From the NCBI RefSeq assembly GCF_030433645.1, contig NZ_JAROCG010000001.1, positions 620,001-684,000 on the forward strand: 64,000 nt of DNA, in the 5' to 3' direction. Both the position numbers and the translations under genes were made by a program. Source of the DNA: Arthrobacter burdickii (GTDB taxonomy: Bacteria; Actinomycetota; Actinomycetes; Actinomycetales; Micrococcaceae). Shown here piece after piece: positions 18,606 to 28,073 of this stretch. Within the stretch, counting starts at the first letter, position 1. The number at the start of each line of letters is the position of its first letter. Under the pieces are notes generated by a model. It did not search any database. It was not told where the DNA came from and saw only the letters and a list, made by a program, of their open reading frames with translations.

Positions 18606-20045
18606 ATGCCAGATGTCGAAGTCGTCGGAGCCGGTCCCAACGGACTCGCGGCCGCCGTCGTCATGGCCCGGGCGGGCCTCTCCGTCCGGGTCCATGAGGC
18701 AGCACCCACGCTCGGGGGCGGGTCCCGCTCTCTCGAACTGATGGAGAAGGACCACCTCCATGACTTCTGCTCGGCGGTCCACCCGATGGCCCTCGCCTCG
18801 CCGTTCTTCCGCGCGTTCGAACTGAGCCGCCGCATCGGCTTCGCGGTCCCCGAGGTGTCCTTCGCGCATCCGCTGGACGGCGGCAGGGCGGGTGTGGCCT
18901 ACCGCAGCATGGAGAAGACCGTGGAGGGACTCGGGGTCGACGGCGAGGCGTACCGCAGGCTCCTGCAGCCGCTCAGCGACCGCGAGCAGGCGATCCTCGC
19001 ATTCACGCTGAACTCCGTGCTGCGGTTCCCCAAGAAGCCGGGAGCCGCCCTGCGCTTCGCCCTCGCGGTCCTCGACCAGGGACTGCCCTCGTGGAACCGC
19101 CGCTTCCGGACGGACGAGGCGCGTGCCCTCACCACGGGGGTCATGGCACACCCCGTGGGGACCCTGCCGTCGCTCGCCGGGGCGGGAGCGGGCCTGACCC
19201 TGAACCTCCTCGCGCACACCGTCGGGTGGCCCATTCCCGTCGGGGGGTCCCAGTCGATCGCGGACGCGCTGGCCCTCGACCTCCGTCAGCACGGTGGTGA
19301 GGTGGTGACCGACAGCCGGATCGAGACCCTGGCCGAGGTCTCCGATGCACGGGTGGTGCTCCTCGACGTCGCACCGAAGACGTTCCAGGCCATGTCCCGG
19401 GGCCGGCTGCCGGCAGCCTACAAGGCAGCGCTCTCCGCTTTCACCTACGGGAACGCCTCCTGCAAGGTGGACTTCATCCTCTCCGCACCGGTGCCGTGGA
19501 CGCACCCCGAGCTGCACAGGGCAGGCACGGCGCACCTGGGCGGGACGCGGGAGGAGATCGCCGCGGGCGAGAAGCAGGTGAACCAGGGCAGGCACCCCGA
19601 CAGCCCCTACGTGCTGCTGTCGCAGCCGTCGTCGTTCGATCCCACCCGCGCACCGGAGGGGCGGCACACTCTCTGGACCTACTGCCACGTGCCGCGCGGC
19701 TCCACGCGGGACATGGCCGAGGCCGTGACGGCCCAGATCGAGCGGTTCGCCCCCGGCTTCCGCGACGTCGTGGTCCGACGCCACACGACGACGGCGAGCG
19801 AGCTCGAGGTGTACAACGCGAACTACGTGGGCGGCGACTTCAGCAGCGGAGCCGTGAACATGCGCCAGATCATCGCCCGCCCCGTACCGTCCCTGCAGCC
19901 CTGGGCGACGCCGATCAAGGGTGTCTACCTCTGCTCCCAGTCGACGCCGCCCGGCCCGGGCGTGCACGGCATGGCCGGGCTGAACGCGGCCAGGCTCGCG
20001 CTGAAGCGGGAATTCGGCCTGCCCGTGCCGGCCCTCGGGCTCTGA
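18606..20045 (+). CDS. FAD-dependent oxidoreductase, phytoene desaturase-like
   Basis: A 479-residue protein with an N-terminal dinucleotide-binding motif VGAGPNGLAAAVVMARAG and the glycine-rich LGGGSRS that follows in the phytoene dehydrogenase/amine oxidase superfamily. The C-terminal FAD motif is SQSTPPGPGVHGMAGLNAA. A carotenoid role is not supported by neighbours, since no crtB, crtE or crtI cluster is present; the proteins of this subgroup mostly have unknown substrates. AGGAGAGGAAGCC precedes the ATG. It ends 12 bases from a convergent aldehyde dehydrogenase gene. Confidence 0.82.
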   Translation: MPDVEVVGAGPNGLAAAVVMARAGLSVRVHEAAPTLGGGSRSLELMEKDHLHDFCSAVHPMALASPFFRAFELSRRIGFAVPEVSFAHPLDGGRAGVAYRSMEKTVEGLGVDGEAYRRLLQPLSDREQAILAFTLNSVLRFPKKPGAALRFALAVLDQGLPSWNRRFRTDEARALTTGVMAHPVGTLPSLAGAGAGLTLNLLAHTVGWPIPVGGSQSIADALALDLRQHGGEVVTDSRIETLAEVSDARVVLLDVAPKTFQAMSRGRLPAAYKAALSAFTYGNASCKVDFILSAPVPWTHPELHRAGTAHLGGTREEIAAGEKQVNQGRHPDSPYVLLSQPSSFDPTRAPEGRHTLWTYCHVPRGSTRDMAEAVTAQIERFAPGFRDVVVRRHTTTASELEVYNANYVGGDFSSGAVNMRQIIARPVPSLQPWATPIKGVYLCSQSTPPGPGVHGMAGLNAARLALKREFGLPVPALGL

Positions 20046-20057
20046 CGGGACCCCGGG

Positions 20058-21515
20058 TCAGAAGGGGTACCGCGCAACCTCCCCCTGCATGGTGACCCAC
20101 TGTGTCTCCGTGAAGGCCTCGAGGTTGGCCTCCGCCCCGCCGAAACGGGCGCCTGTACCGGAGAATCCGACGCCGCCGAACGGCGCCACGGACTCGTCGT
20201 CGACCGTCTGGTCGTTGATGTGGACGATTCCTGAGGGGATGCTGTCCGCGATTGCCAGGCCCTTCATGACATCCCGCGTCAGGATGCCGAGGGACAGGCC
20301 GTACTCGCTGCGGCGGACGATCTCGACGGCTTCGTCGACGGTGTCGAAGGACAGAACCGGGGCCACGGGACCGAATATCTCCTCGGCGAAGCCGGGATGG
20401 TCCGGGGCGGAGTCCGCCAGCACCGTGGGCCGGTAGAAGAGACCGTCGTAGGTACCTCCCGCAGCGAGGCGGGCACCGGCGTCCACGGAGGCCGTGACGA
20501 GGCGGTGAACATTGTCGCGCTGCCCCTCATTGATGACAGGGCCGAGCGGCGCGCCGGTGGTGGGATCTCCGACCGGCAGGCCGTCGGCCGTCGCCGCGAG
20601 CCGTTCCACGTACTCGTCGTAGATGCTGGAGTGCACGAGGTGCCGGCCCGTGGTCATGCAGATCTGGCCCTGGTGGAGGAAGGACCCCCATGCGCCCGCC
20701 GAGACGGCATGGACGAGATCGACGTCATCGAGCACGATCAGGGCGTTGTTGCCGCCGAGCTCGAGGTGGGCGCGCTTGAGGTGACGGGCTGCCGCCTCGC
20801 CCACCTTCCGTCCCGCCGCCGTCGAGCCGGTGAAGGAGATGACACGGACGCTCGGCGCCTCGACGAGGGCGGCGCCGACGTCAGCACCGCCCGGGAGAAC
20901 GTGGAACAGGCCCTCGGGAAGACCTGCCTCCTGCAGGATCCCGGCAAGGAAGAGGCCGCCCGACACGGCGGTGCGGGGATCGGGCTTCAGGATCACCGCG
21001 TTACCCGCTGCAAGCGCCGGTGCCACCGAACGGCTCGACAGGATCATCGGGAAGTTGAAGGGCGAGATGACGCCCACGGTCCCGACGGGAAGGCGCCGCG
21101 CGAAGGACAGGCGGGGCTTGCCGGAGCGCAGCAGTTGGCCGTAGGGCGCCTCGACCATCGCGGCAGCGGAATGGAATTCAGCGGCGACGAGGTGGGCTTC
21201 GAAGGCCGCCTTGCCCCCGCCCGATCCGGACTCCCGCATGAGCCAGTCGACGGCTGTGGCGGCATGCTCCTCCATCAGGGTGCCGGCGCGCCGGAAGATC
21301 GCCGCCTTCTCGTCGAAGGGCAGGGCGGCCCAGGCCGGCTGCACCCGCGAAGCGTGCGCGCTCGCGGTGGCGACGTCGTCGGCCGTCGCCACGCCGTAGC
21401 TGCCGAGCGTGCCGCCGGTGGCGGGCTCCCTGACCTCCGCGGTGCCGCCGCTGCCACCGGACCAGCCGCCGAGGTACAGCCTGCCGGTCCACTCCTGCGT
21501 GTCGAAAAACGCCAT
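20058..21515 (-). CDS. Aldehyde dehydrogenase, benzaldehyde dehydrogenase-like
   Basis: NAD(P)-dependent oxidation of an aldehyde to the acid. The 485-residue protein shows the family elements SPFNFPM (Rossmann entry), FTGSTAAGRKVG, the glutamate motif LELGGNN, and the catalytic cysteine in GQICMTTGRH. GQICM and the overall N-terminus resemble benzaldehyde/vanillin-type dehydrogenases, so an aromatic aldehyde is the best guess. Two ATGs are possible, at 21521 and 21515; AGGAG ends immediately before the first and six bases before the second, so the second was chosen. Confidence 0.9.
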   Translation of the reverse strand: MAFFDTQEWTGRLYLGGWSGGSGGTAEVREPATGGTLGSYGVATADDVATASAHASRVQPAWAALPFDEKAAIFRRAGTLMEEHAATAVDWLMRESGSGGGKAAFEAHLVAAEFHSAAAMVEAPYGQLLRSGKPRLSFARRLPVGTVGVISPFNFPMILSSRSVAPALAAGNAVILKPDPRTAVSGGLFLAGILQEAGLPEGLFHVLPGGADVGAALVEAPSVRVISFTGSTAAGRKVGEAAARHLKRAHLELGGNNALIVLDDVDLVHAVSAGAWGSFLHQGQICMTTGRHLVHSSIYDEYVERLAATADGLPVGDPTTGAPLGPVINEGQRDNVHRLVTASVDAGARLAAGGTYDGLFYRPTVLADSAPDHPGFAEEIFGPVAPVLSFDTVDEAVEIVRRSEYGLSLGILTRDVMKGLAIADSIPSGIVHINDQTVDDESVAPFGGVGFSGTGARFGGAEANLEAFTETQWVTMQGEVARYPF

Positions 21516-21701
21516 TGTCATCTCCTGGTCTCGTTCAGGGCTGGAACGCGGTGTCCGGCACCACGCGACACCTCCCGCCAGTGTAGAGACGGAGGCCCCC
21601 GGAAGACCGTGTCACGCGGCTTGGCGTTCCGCTGTTTCGAGACGAACTCGGCCTGGCCGGCATCGACAGGACCTGATCGCCGCTCTGACCGGGCTGGTTC
21701 G

Positions 21702-21720
21702 TTAGGTTATGCTTACCTTG
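21702..21720. promoter_or_regulatory. DtxR/IdeR-type iron box upstream of efeU
   Basis: TTAGGTTATGCTTACCTTG closely follows the 19-bp actinobacterial iron box TTAGGTTAGGCTAACCTAA. It lies about 40 bp upstream of efeU, where bound repressor would block transcription when iron is replete. Family knowledge plus sequence match; binding is inferred. Confidence 0.8.
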
Positions 21721-21760
21721 CCCTGCTGACGGGGACCTTCCTCCGCAAGAAAGCCTCTGC

Positions 21761-22612
21761 ATGTTCGCCAACTACCTGATCGGCCTGCGCGAGGGCCTCG
21801 AAGCCGCCCTCGTGGTGGTCATCCTCGTGGCGTACCTCGTGAAGATCCAGCGCCGGGACCTGCTGCCCGGGATCTGGCTCGGAGTCTCGCTGGCCGCCGC
21901 GCTGTCCCTCGGCTTCGGTGCACTGCTCACGTACGGCACCTACGGGCTGACGTTCGAGGCGCAGGAAGCCATCGGAGGCGTACTGTCCGTTCTCGCCGTC
22001 GGCCTCGTCACCTGGATGGTGTTCTGGATGGCCAGGACGGCGAAGAACCTGCGCGGGGAACTGCACGGCCAGGTCGACCGCCACCTGGCCGCCGGCGGCA
22101 AGGGCCTCGTCGTCGTCGCGTTCCTCGCTGTCGGGCGCGAAGGACTGGAGACCGCGCTGTTTCTCTGGTCGGCAGTCCAGGCCACGGGCCAGACCACGCA
22201 GCCGATCCTCGGGGCCTCGCTGGGACTCGCCTCCGCCGTCATGCTCGGCTGGCTGTTCTACCGGGGCATGCTCAGCATCAACCTCTCGAAGTTCTTCACC
22301 TGGACCGGCGGCATGCTGATCGTCGTGGCGGCCGGAGTGCTGTCCTACGGCATCCACGACCTCCAGGAAGCGGGCATCCTGCCCGGCCTCCACAGTCTCC
22401 TGTTCGACGTCAGTGCGGCAATCCCTCCCTCGAGCTGGTACGGCACGCTCCTCAAGGGCACCGTGAACTTCTCGCCCGCCACCACCTGGTTCGAGGGCAT
22501 CGCCTGGCTGCTCTACATCCTTCCCACCATGACCCTGTTCATCCGGCGGAGCATGCGGCGCACGCCCACTCCTGCCCCGGTACAGCACCCCGTTCCCCAA
22601 GGAGCCCATTGA
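21761..22612 (+). CDS. efeU: EfeU ferrous iron permease (FTR1 family)
   Basis: Membrane permease of the EfeUOB iron uptake system. The 283-residue protein has seven hydrophobic segments and the two REGLE iron-binding motifs of FTR1 proteins: LREGLEAALV at about residue 9 and GREGLETALF at about residue 126. An iron box precedes it. The stop codon overlaps the efeO TTG start (TTGA), so the operon is tightly coupled. Order efeU-efeO-efeB is the standard one. Confidence 0.95.
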   Translation: MFANYLIGLREGLEAALVVVILVAYLVKIQRRDLLPGIWLGVSLAAALSLGFGALLTYGTYGLTFEAQEAIGGVLSVLAVGLVTWMVFWMARTAKNLRGELHGQVDRHLAAGGKGLVVVAFLAVGREGLETALFLWSAVQATGQTTQPILGASLGLASAVMLGWLFYRGMLSINLSKFFTWTGGMLIVVAAGVLSYGIHDLQEAGILPGLHSLLFDVSAAIPPSSWYGTLLKGTVNFSPATTWFEGIAWLLYILPTMTLFIRRSMRRTPTPAPVQHPVPQGAH

Positions 22613-23811
22613 TCACCGCACGCCTTCCGAAGCCAGCCGCCGTCGCCGCTGCCTGCGGCATCCTCTTCGTGACCGCCTGCACGCCGAACGCCTCCGCCGG
22701 AACGGCTGCCGGCGGGACGGGCGAACTGAGCGTCACGAGCACCGCGGAGGACTGCTCCGTCTCGGCTGCCACCGCGGAGAGCGGTCCGCTGACCTTCACC
22801 ATCACGAACTCTGGGGACCAGGTCACGGAGTTCTACCTCCTGGCGGAGGACGGGCTGCGCATCGTCTCGGAGGTCGAAAACATCGGCCCGGGCATCAGCC
22901 GCGACCTCGTCGTCAACGCCACCCCGGGCTCCTACTACACGGTCTGCAAGCCCGGGATGGTGGGCGACGGCGTGGGCCGGGCCGCCTTCACCGTGACGGA
23001 CTCCGGGACCGCCGTCGAGCCGACCGGGGACGAGCAGGCGCAGATCGACGCCGCGCTGACCAACTACAAGGCCTACGTCAAGGACCAGGTGGACCAGCTG
23101 CTGACGGGCACCGAGGACTTCGCCGCCGCCTACGTGGCGGGGAACGACGACGAGGCACGCAGGCTCTACCCCACCACGCGCATGCACTTCGAGCGCGTGG
23201 AACCGGTGGCCGAGAGCTTCGGTGACCTCGACCCGAAGCTGGACAACCGGGAGGCGGACCTCGCCGAGGGCGAGGAGTGGACCGGCTGGCACCGCATCGA
23301 GAAGGACCTCTGGCCGCCGGCCGAGGCCGGCTACGTGCCCCTGACGCAGGCCGAGCGCGAGGCCGTCGCGGCCCAGCTCGTCGAGGACACTACCACGCTG
23401 CACTCCAGCATCCAGGGGATCGAACTCTCCCTCGACCAGCTCGCCAACGGTGCGATCGGGCTGATGGACGAGGTGGCCAACGGCAAGGTCACCGGCGAGG
23501 AGGAGATCTGGTCGGGCACCGACCTCTGGGACTTCCAGGGCAACGTCGAGGGTGCCCGCGTCCTCGCCGACGGGCTGCGGGACCTGCTCGAAGCCAGGGA
23601 CCCGGAGCTCGCAGCGACGCTCGACGCCGATTTCACCTCCCTCTCGACGGAACTCGACAAGCACCGCACGAGTGCGCCCGACGCCGCCCAGCGCGACATC
23701 GCCTATGTCTCCTACGGCGACCTGGCCTCCGAGGACGTGAAGGCGCTGTCGGACCGCGTCAACGCCCTCAGCGAACCGCTCTCGCGGATCACCGCAGCCC
23801 TGCTGGGCTAG
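22609..23811 (+). CDS. efeO: EfeO iron-uptake lipoprotein (cupredoxin-like plus imelysin/M75 domain)
   Basis: Extracytoplasmic component that binds iron and passes it to EfeU. The 400-residue protein starts with TTG behind AAGGAG and has a lipoprotein signal with lipobox VTAC (Cys24). Residues about 40-130 form a cupredoxin-like domain. The rest is the imelysin-like M75 domain with the metal-binding HxxE-type segment in TRMHFERVEP. A membrane lipid anchor rather than a free periplasmic protein fits a Gram-positive cell. Confidence 0.93.
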   Translation: MITARLPKPAAVAAACGILFVTACTPNASAGTAAGGTGELSVTSTAEDCSVSAATAESGPLTFTITNSGDQVTEFYLLAEDGLRIVSEVENIGPGISRDLVVNATPGSYYTVCKPGMVGDGVGRAAFTVTDSGTAVEPTGDEQAQIDAALTNYKAYVKDQVDQLLTGTEDFAAAYVAGNDDEARRLYPTTRMHFERVEPVAESFGDLDPKLDNREADLAEGEEWTGWHRIEKDLWPPAEAGYVPLTQAEREAVAAQLVEDTTTLHSSIQGIELSLDQLANGAIGLMDEVANGKVTGEEEIWSGTDLWDFQGNVEGARVLADGLRDLLEARDPELAATLDADFTSLSTELDKHRTSAPDAAQRDIAYVSYGDLASEDVKALSDRVNALSEPLSRITAALLG

Positions 23812-23816
23812 CAGCC

Positions 23817-25094
23817 ATGGCAGCAGGCGCATTCCGGATCTCACGCCGCAGGGCGCTGTCCCTCGCCGGGGTCAGCGCCGCCGCGGGAGTCGGGGCGGGT
23901 GTCGCCGCAGGGCGTTCCGCAACCGATGCCTCTGCGGTCCCCGCTGACGCCGCCGCACTGAAGTACCCGTTCTACGGGGAGCACCAGGCGGGGATCACCA
24001 CGCCCGCGCAGGACCGCCTGCACTTCGCCGTGTTCGATGTCGACGACATCCCGCGGAAGGATCTCGTCAGCCTGCTCCAGGACTGGACGATCGCCGCTGC
24101 CCGCATGAGCCAGGGCGGGAGCGCAGGGGAGTTCGCGCCCGACGCCGGCCCGTACGAGGCGCCGCCCGAGGACACGGGCGAGGCGATGGACCTGGGCCCC
24201 ACGGGACTGACCATCACGTTCGGCTTCGGCCCGACGCTCTTCACGGCGGCCGACGGCACCGACCGGTTCGGCATCGGGGCCCGGCGCCCCCGTGCCCTGG
24301 TCGATCTGCCCAGGTTCTCGGGGGACATGCTGGACGAGCGCATCAGCGGAGGCGACCTCTGTATCCAGGCCTGCGCCGACGACCCGCAGGTCGCCGTCCA
24401 TGCGATCCGGAACCTGTCCCGCATCGCCTTCGGGCGGGCTTCCCTGCGCTACTCGCAGCTCGGCTTCGGCCGCACCTCGAGCACCAGCACCGCCCAGGTG
24501 ACGCCCCGCAACCTCTTCGGCTTCAAGGACGGCACGGCCAATCTCAAGGCCGAGGACCCCGCGGCCGTCGACGAGCACGTGTGGGTCGCCGACAGCGACG
24601 ACCAGGCCTGGATGGCGGGCGGCTCGTACCTGGTGTCCCGGAAGATCCGCATGAACATCGAGCCATGGGACCGCACGCGCCTCTCCGAGCAGGAACGCGC
24701 CATCGGCCGCACCAAGGGCAAGGGCGCACCCCTCTCCGGCGGCGACGAATTCACGGCCCCCGACTTCTCGATGCCCGGCAGCGGCGGGAAACCCATCATC
24801 GCGGAACAGGCCCACGTACGGCTGGCGCACCCCGATACCAATGGCGGTGCCCGCATGCTCCGGCGCGGCTACAACTTCGTGGACGGCAACGACGACCTCG
24901 GGCGCCTCGACGCGGGCCTGTTCTTCCTCTGCTTCCAGCGCGACCCCGAGCGCTCCTTCATCCCCGTGCAGACCCGGCTGGCGGGGTCGGACCTGCTCAA
25001 CGAGTACACCCGCCACGTGGGGTCCGCCATCTTCGCGATTCCCGGCGGCGCAACCGAGGGAAGCTACGTCGGAGCGCGGCTCTTCGAGTCCTGA
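23817..25094 (+). CDS. efeB: EfeB, Tat-exported Dyp-type heme peroxidase
   Basis: Heme peroxidase of the EfeUOB system, thought to oxidise ferrous iron or release iron from heme outside the membrane. The 425-residue protein has a twin-arginine signal (SRRRALSLAG at 9-18), then the Dyp-type fold with the catalytic motif GFKDGTAN (GxxDG) and the proximal histidine region ending in MLRRGYNFVDG. The ATG lies 5 bases after the efeO stop. Frame upstream of 23817 overlaps efeO and was excluded. Confidence 0.94.
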   Translation: MAAGAFRISRRRALSLAGVSAAAGVGAGVAAGRSATDASAVPADAAALKYPFYGEHQAGITTPAQDRLHFAVFDVDDIPRKDLVSLLQDWTIAAARMSQGGSAGEFAPDAGPYEAPPEDTGEAMDLGPTGLTITFGFGPTLFTAADGTDRFGIGARRPRALVDLPRFSGDMLDERISGGDLCIQACADDPQVAVHAIRNLSRIAFGRASLRYSQLGFGRTSSTSTAQVTPRNLFGFKDGTANLKAEDPAAVDEHVWVADSDDQAWMAGGSYLVSRKIRMNIEPWDRTRLSEQERAIGRTKGKGAPLSGGDEFTAPDFSMPGSGGKPIIAEQAHVRLAHPDTNGGARMLRRGYNFVDGNDDLGRLDAGLFFLCFQRDPERSFIPVQTRLAGSDLLNEYTRHVGSAIFAIPGGATEGSYVGARLFES

Positions 25095-25168
25095 CCCCGC
25101 AGACCTGGTGCCGCACACATGGTCCCGCCACGACGGCGGATCATTCCGACGGCGGGAACGACGCCGGT

Positions 25169-25732
25169 TCAGTCCTTCGGCTGCAGGACGCGCCGGGCGG
25201 CCTCGACGGCCGAGGCGCGATGGGCGGACAGCGGTGTATCGCCCGCGTTCTCGTGGGCGACCAGGGGTGCCTGGACCCAAGCCTGCGCGATGCTGAAGAG
25301 GATCGGCAGCAGTTCCTCCGGCGCCCACGACGGATCGACGTGGCCCAGCTCCTGTGCCTTTCGGAGCGCCACCAGCTTGACGTCGGGCTGGGCTCCCATG
25401 CCGGGCAGGTCGTAGTCGACACCCTCGAGCCGGGCCCACGTGAGCATCCGCAGGATGTCGGGGTATTCATGCGTGTGGTCGAAGAGGCGGCCCACGAAGG
25501 CCGGTACGTCGGCGGGATCGAGGGACACCGCGGCGTGGAACTCAGCCGCGTTCACGTCGAGCACGGCCTGGAACAGGGCGGCCTTGTCGGTGAAGTGCGC
25601 GTAGAGGCGCTCCTTGCTCGCACTGGCCGCTCTCGCGATCCGGTCGATGCGCGCCCCTGCCAGTCCGTAGGTGGCGAACTCACCCCGGGCGGCGAGGAGG
25701 ATGCGGGAACGGACGTCCGTCGTCGAGGGCAT
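25169..25732 (-). CDS. TetR-family transcriptional regulator
   Basis: A 187-residue repressor-type protein. The N-terminal helix-turn-helix is visible as DRIARAASASKERLYAHFTDK, preceded by ILLAARGEFATYGL, the standard TetR first helices. The C-terminal ligand domain is unassigned. It is transcribed away from a drug-exporter gene, and a perfect 20-bp palindrome lies between the two, so it most likely represses the exporter and itself until a toxic ligand binds. Confidence 0.9.
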   Translation of the reverse strand: MPSTTDVRSRILLAARGEFATYGLAGARIDRIARAASASKERLYAHFTDKAALFQAVLDVNAAEFHAAVSLDPADVPAFVGRLFDHTHEYPDILRMLTWARLEGVDYDLPGMGAQPDVKLVALRKAQELGHVDPSWAPEELLPILFSIAQAWVQAPLVAHENAGDTPLSAHRASAVEAARRVLQPKD

Positions 25733-25746
25733 TTCACGAGTATACC

Positions 25747-25766
25747 CAAACGAACTAGTTCGTTTG
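25747..25766. promoter_or_regulatory. Probable TetR operator
   Basis: CAAACGAACTAGTTCGTTTG is a perfect 20-bp palindrome, 14 bp upstream of the TetR start and 55 bp upstream of the exporter start. Size and position are typical of TetR-family operators. Confidence 0.85.
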
Positions 25767-25821
25767 ACTTTGCCGCCCGCCCGCCCCTACCCTCGGAACG
25801 ACACCATTTCTGAGGAGCACC

Positions 25822-27303
25822 ATGACCACCCACCCTTCGGGCCCTTCCGCCGCGCCTATCGTGGACGACACCCCGGCGAAGGCCCCCGCGAACCGCTGGC
25901 TCGTGCTGGCCATCGTCGCGCTGGCACAGCTCACCGTCGTGCTCGACGGGACCATCGTGAACATCGCCCTGCCCCAGGCCCAGGCCGAGCTCGGCATGTC
26001 CGACAGTGACCGCAGCTGGGTCGTCACGCTCTACGCCCTGACGTTCGGCGCGCTCCTCCTCCTCGGCGGGCGCATCGCCGACTTCTGGGGCCGGAAGCGC
26101 TCCTTCCTCGTCGGCATGGGCGGCTTCGCGCTCGCATCGGCCATCGGCGGCCTCGCGGCGTCGGGGGACGTGCTCCTGCTGGCCCGCGGGCTTCAGGGCG
26201 TGTTCGCAGCCCTGCTGGCGCCCGCCGCGCTCGCCATCCTCTCCGTCACCTTCCCCGGCGGCAAGGACCGTGTGCGGGCCTTCGCGGTCTACGGCACGAT
26301 CGCCGGCGGCGGTGCAGCCATCGGCCTCCTGCTGGGCGGCGTCCTGACCGAGTACTTCAGCTGGCACTGGTGCCTCCTCGTGAACGTTCCCATCGCCGTC
26401 GTCGCCATCGCCGTCGGGTTCCGCGTGCTCCGCGAGAGCCGCGCCGAGGGAAGCACCCGCTACGACGTCCCCGGAGCCCTGCTCGTCAGCCTCGGCCTCG
26501 CCTCCGTGGTGTACGGGTTCTCGCGTGCCGAAGCCGGCTGGGGACGTGCCGACACCCTGGGCTTCCTGGCCGTCGGCGTGGTCCTGCTGGCCCTGTTCAT
26601 TCTCGTCGAGGCGCGCTCGGCGCACCCCCTGCTGCCGCTGCGCATCATCACCGACCGCGTGCGGGCCGGCGCGTACCTGACCTCCATCGCGGTGGGTGCC
26701 GCTCTGCTCGGCGCGCTGCTCTACCTGACGCTGTACTTCCAGATCGTCCTCGGCATGAGCCCGCTGGTCTCCGGGCTCGCATCGCTGCCCATGACGGCGG
26801 CGATCATGGTGTCCGCCGGTGTCGTCACGCGCCTCCTGCCGACCGTGGGCCCCCGCATCCTTATGACGGCCGGCCCGCTGGTCGCCGCGGCGGGCCTGCT
26901 GCTGCTCAGCCGCATCACCGGCGGTTCCTACGCCCTCGAGGTGCTGCCCGCGCAGATCCTGCTCGGCATGGGTCTTGCGCTCATCTTCGTGCCGCTGCAG
27001 AACGTCGCACTCCTCGGCATCGCCCACCGTGATTCCGGTGTCGCCAGCGCTGCCGTCTCCGCGACCCAGCAGATCGGCGGATCCATCGGGACAGCGGTCT
27101 TCACCGCGCTCTACACGGCGGCCGCGGCAACGGGGACGCCCGAGGGCTCGGCAGGCGGACTGCAGTCGCTCGTGGACGGGTACTCCGTGGTGTTCGTGGC
27201 CGCCGCGGTGGCCCTCGCACTCGCATCCCCCATCTCGTGGTTCCTGGTCGACGTCGCGCGGGACGAATTCACGACGTCGGACGAGGCGGTCCACCTGGGC
27301 TAG
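25822..27303 (+). CDS. MFS drug exporter, DHA2 (14-helix) family
   Basis: Proton-driven multidrug efflux protein of the EmrB/QacA type, 493 residues with about 14 hydrophobic segments. Family motifs seen are VLDGTIVNIALPQAQ (motif D1, helix 1), GGRIADFWGRKR (motif A), and GGGAAIGLLLGG (motif C, the antiporter signature). GAGGAG precedes the ATG by 6 bases. Regulation by the divergent TetR protein is likely. Substrate is unknown. Confidence 0.92.
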   Translation: MTTHPSGPSAAPIVDDTPAKAPANRWLVLAIVALAQLTVVLDGTIVNIALPQAQAELGMSDSDRSWVVTLYALTFGALLLLGGRIADFWGRKRSFLVGMGGFALASAIGGLAASGDVLLLARGLQGVFAALLAPAALAILSVTFPGGKDRVRAFAVYGTIAGGGAAIGLLLGGVLTEYFSWHWCLLVNVPIAVVAIAVGFRVLRESRAEGSTRYDVPGALLVSLGLASVVYGFSRAEAGWGRADTLGFLAVGVVLLALFILVEARSAHPLLPLRIITDRVRAGAYLTSIAVGAALLGALLYLTLYFQIVLGMSPLVSGLASLPMTAAIMVSAGVVTRLLPTVGPRILMTAGPLVAAAGLLLLSRITGGSYALEVLPAQILLGMGLALIFVPLQNVALLGIAHRDSGVASAAVSATQQIGGSIGTAVFTALYTAAAATGTPEGSAGGLQSLVDGYSVVFVAAAVALALASPISWFLVDVARDEFTTSDEAVHLG

Positions 27304-27310
27304 GAACCGC

Positions 27311-27511
27311 TCGATGCGTGCTCGCTCGGGGGCGAAGCGGTAGCTCGTGAACCCGAGGCTCGCGATCAGGGCGATGTCCTCGCGGTAGCGGTGGAAGTGG
27401 TTTACGGCATCGGAGGAAGCCTCGGAGAATATGGAGCCCGGCAAAGGCTTCATGAACCGCGTGTCGCTGTTGGCATTGCTCCCCCCACCTGATGCCCGGC
27501 ACTGGCGACAC
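27311..27511 (-). pseudogene. Broken 5' fragment of a GH1 glycosidase gene
   Basis: Read on the minus strand, this piece encodes HRYREDIALIASLGFTSYRF and flanking residues that match about residues 14-81 of the intact GH1 protein encoded at 34964-36250. The DNA match covers 27311-27511 against 36009-36210 with roughly four-fifths identity by eye, including the segment for the N-terminal SAGHQVEG region, where the frame is broken by indels. Nothing of the rest of the enzyme remains. It is a decayed partial copy, not a functional gene. Confidence 0.85.
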
Positions 27512-27897
27512 TCAGGAAACGGGGTCCGAGCCCGGAGTGCCGTTCAGGGTGAACCCCGCCGTCGGCAACTCATAGCCCACAACACGAACCAGGCGGGGGC
27601 TGCCGCGCAGGCAAAGGTGAACCAACGAACAACGAGGACAACGCGCTGATCATCCTGTTCTCGACTGTGGTCCTTGGCGCTTTCGTCGCGGTTGCCCTGA
27701 TTCACCTCGGGCAAGCGTTCACGCCGGTTGCCACTGACCTATCGTGGAACCCGATCACCCTTGGCCGTCGGTCTTGCCACGGGGGACCCGTGGTTTCACC
27801 GGGGCGCCGGAGACATCGGTCCGGGCCTGACCATCGGGTACGCCGGTGAGACCGGCACCAAGGCCGTGATTCAAGGCTGGCGTGGGTGCGCCGTGCA

Positions 27898-28073
27898 GTG
27901 TCCTTCATGATGTACGACGACATGCCCTGGGCCCGGCTCATGCGACCGCCCATCACCGTGGTCGCTCAGCCCGTCTACGACATCGGGGCAGCAACCGCGA
28001 AAACACTGCTAGCTCGCATTACGGGCGCCCGCCAGTGCCAGAGAGCCTGATCTTCCACTCGGAGCTGCTCTAG
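27898..28073 (+). pseudogene. Remnant of a LacI-family regulator, C-terminal end
   Basis: The frame from 27898 reads MMYDDMPWARLMRPPITVV and then AQPVYDIGAATAKTLLARI, which is the conserved C-terminal end of LacI-family sugar regulators. A frameshift near 28020 moves the remaining GRPPVPESLIFHSELL to another frame. The helix-turn-helix and most of the sugar domain are absent. It differs from the intact LacI protein encoded at 28344-29414 and so probably belonged to another sugar gene set. Confidence 0.75.

Noticed and set aside
17466-19967. An 833-codon minus-strand frame opposite the FemAB-like and FAD oxidoreductase genes
   Set aside because: It spans two real genes and their gap, with no recognisable domain.
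25552-27453. A 633-codon minus-strand frame beginning with GH1-like sequence
   Set aside because: Only its first part (the fragment at 27311-27511) is protein-like; the rest is the complement of the drug exporter.
27512-27897. A membrane protein gene around ILFSTVVLGAFVAVALIHL
   Set aside because: Only one hydrophobic segment is open, with no start signal and no continuation; it is treated as debris.
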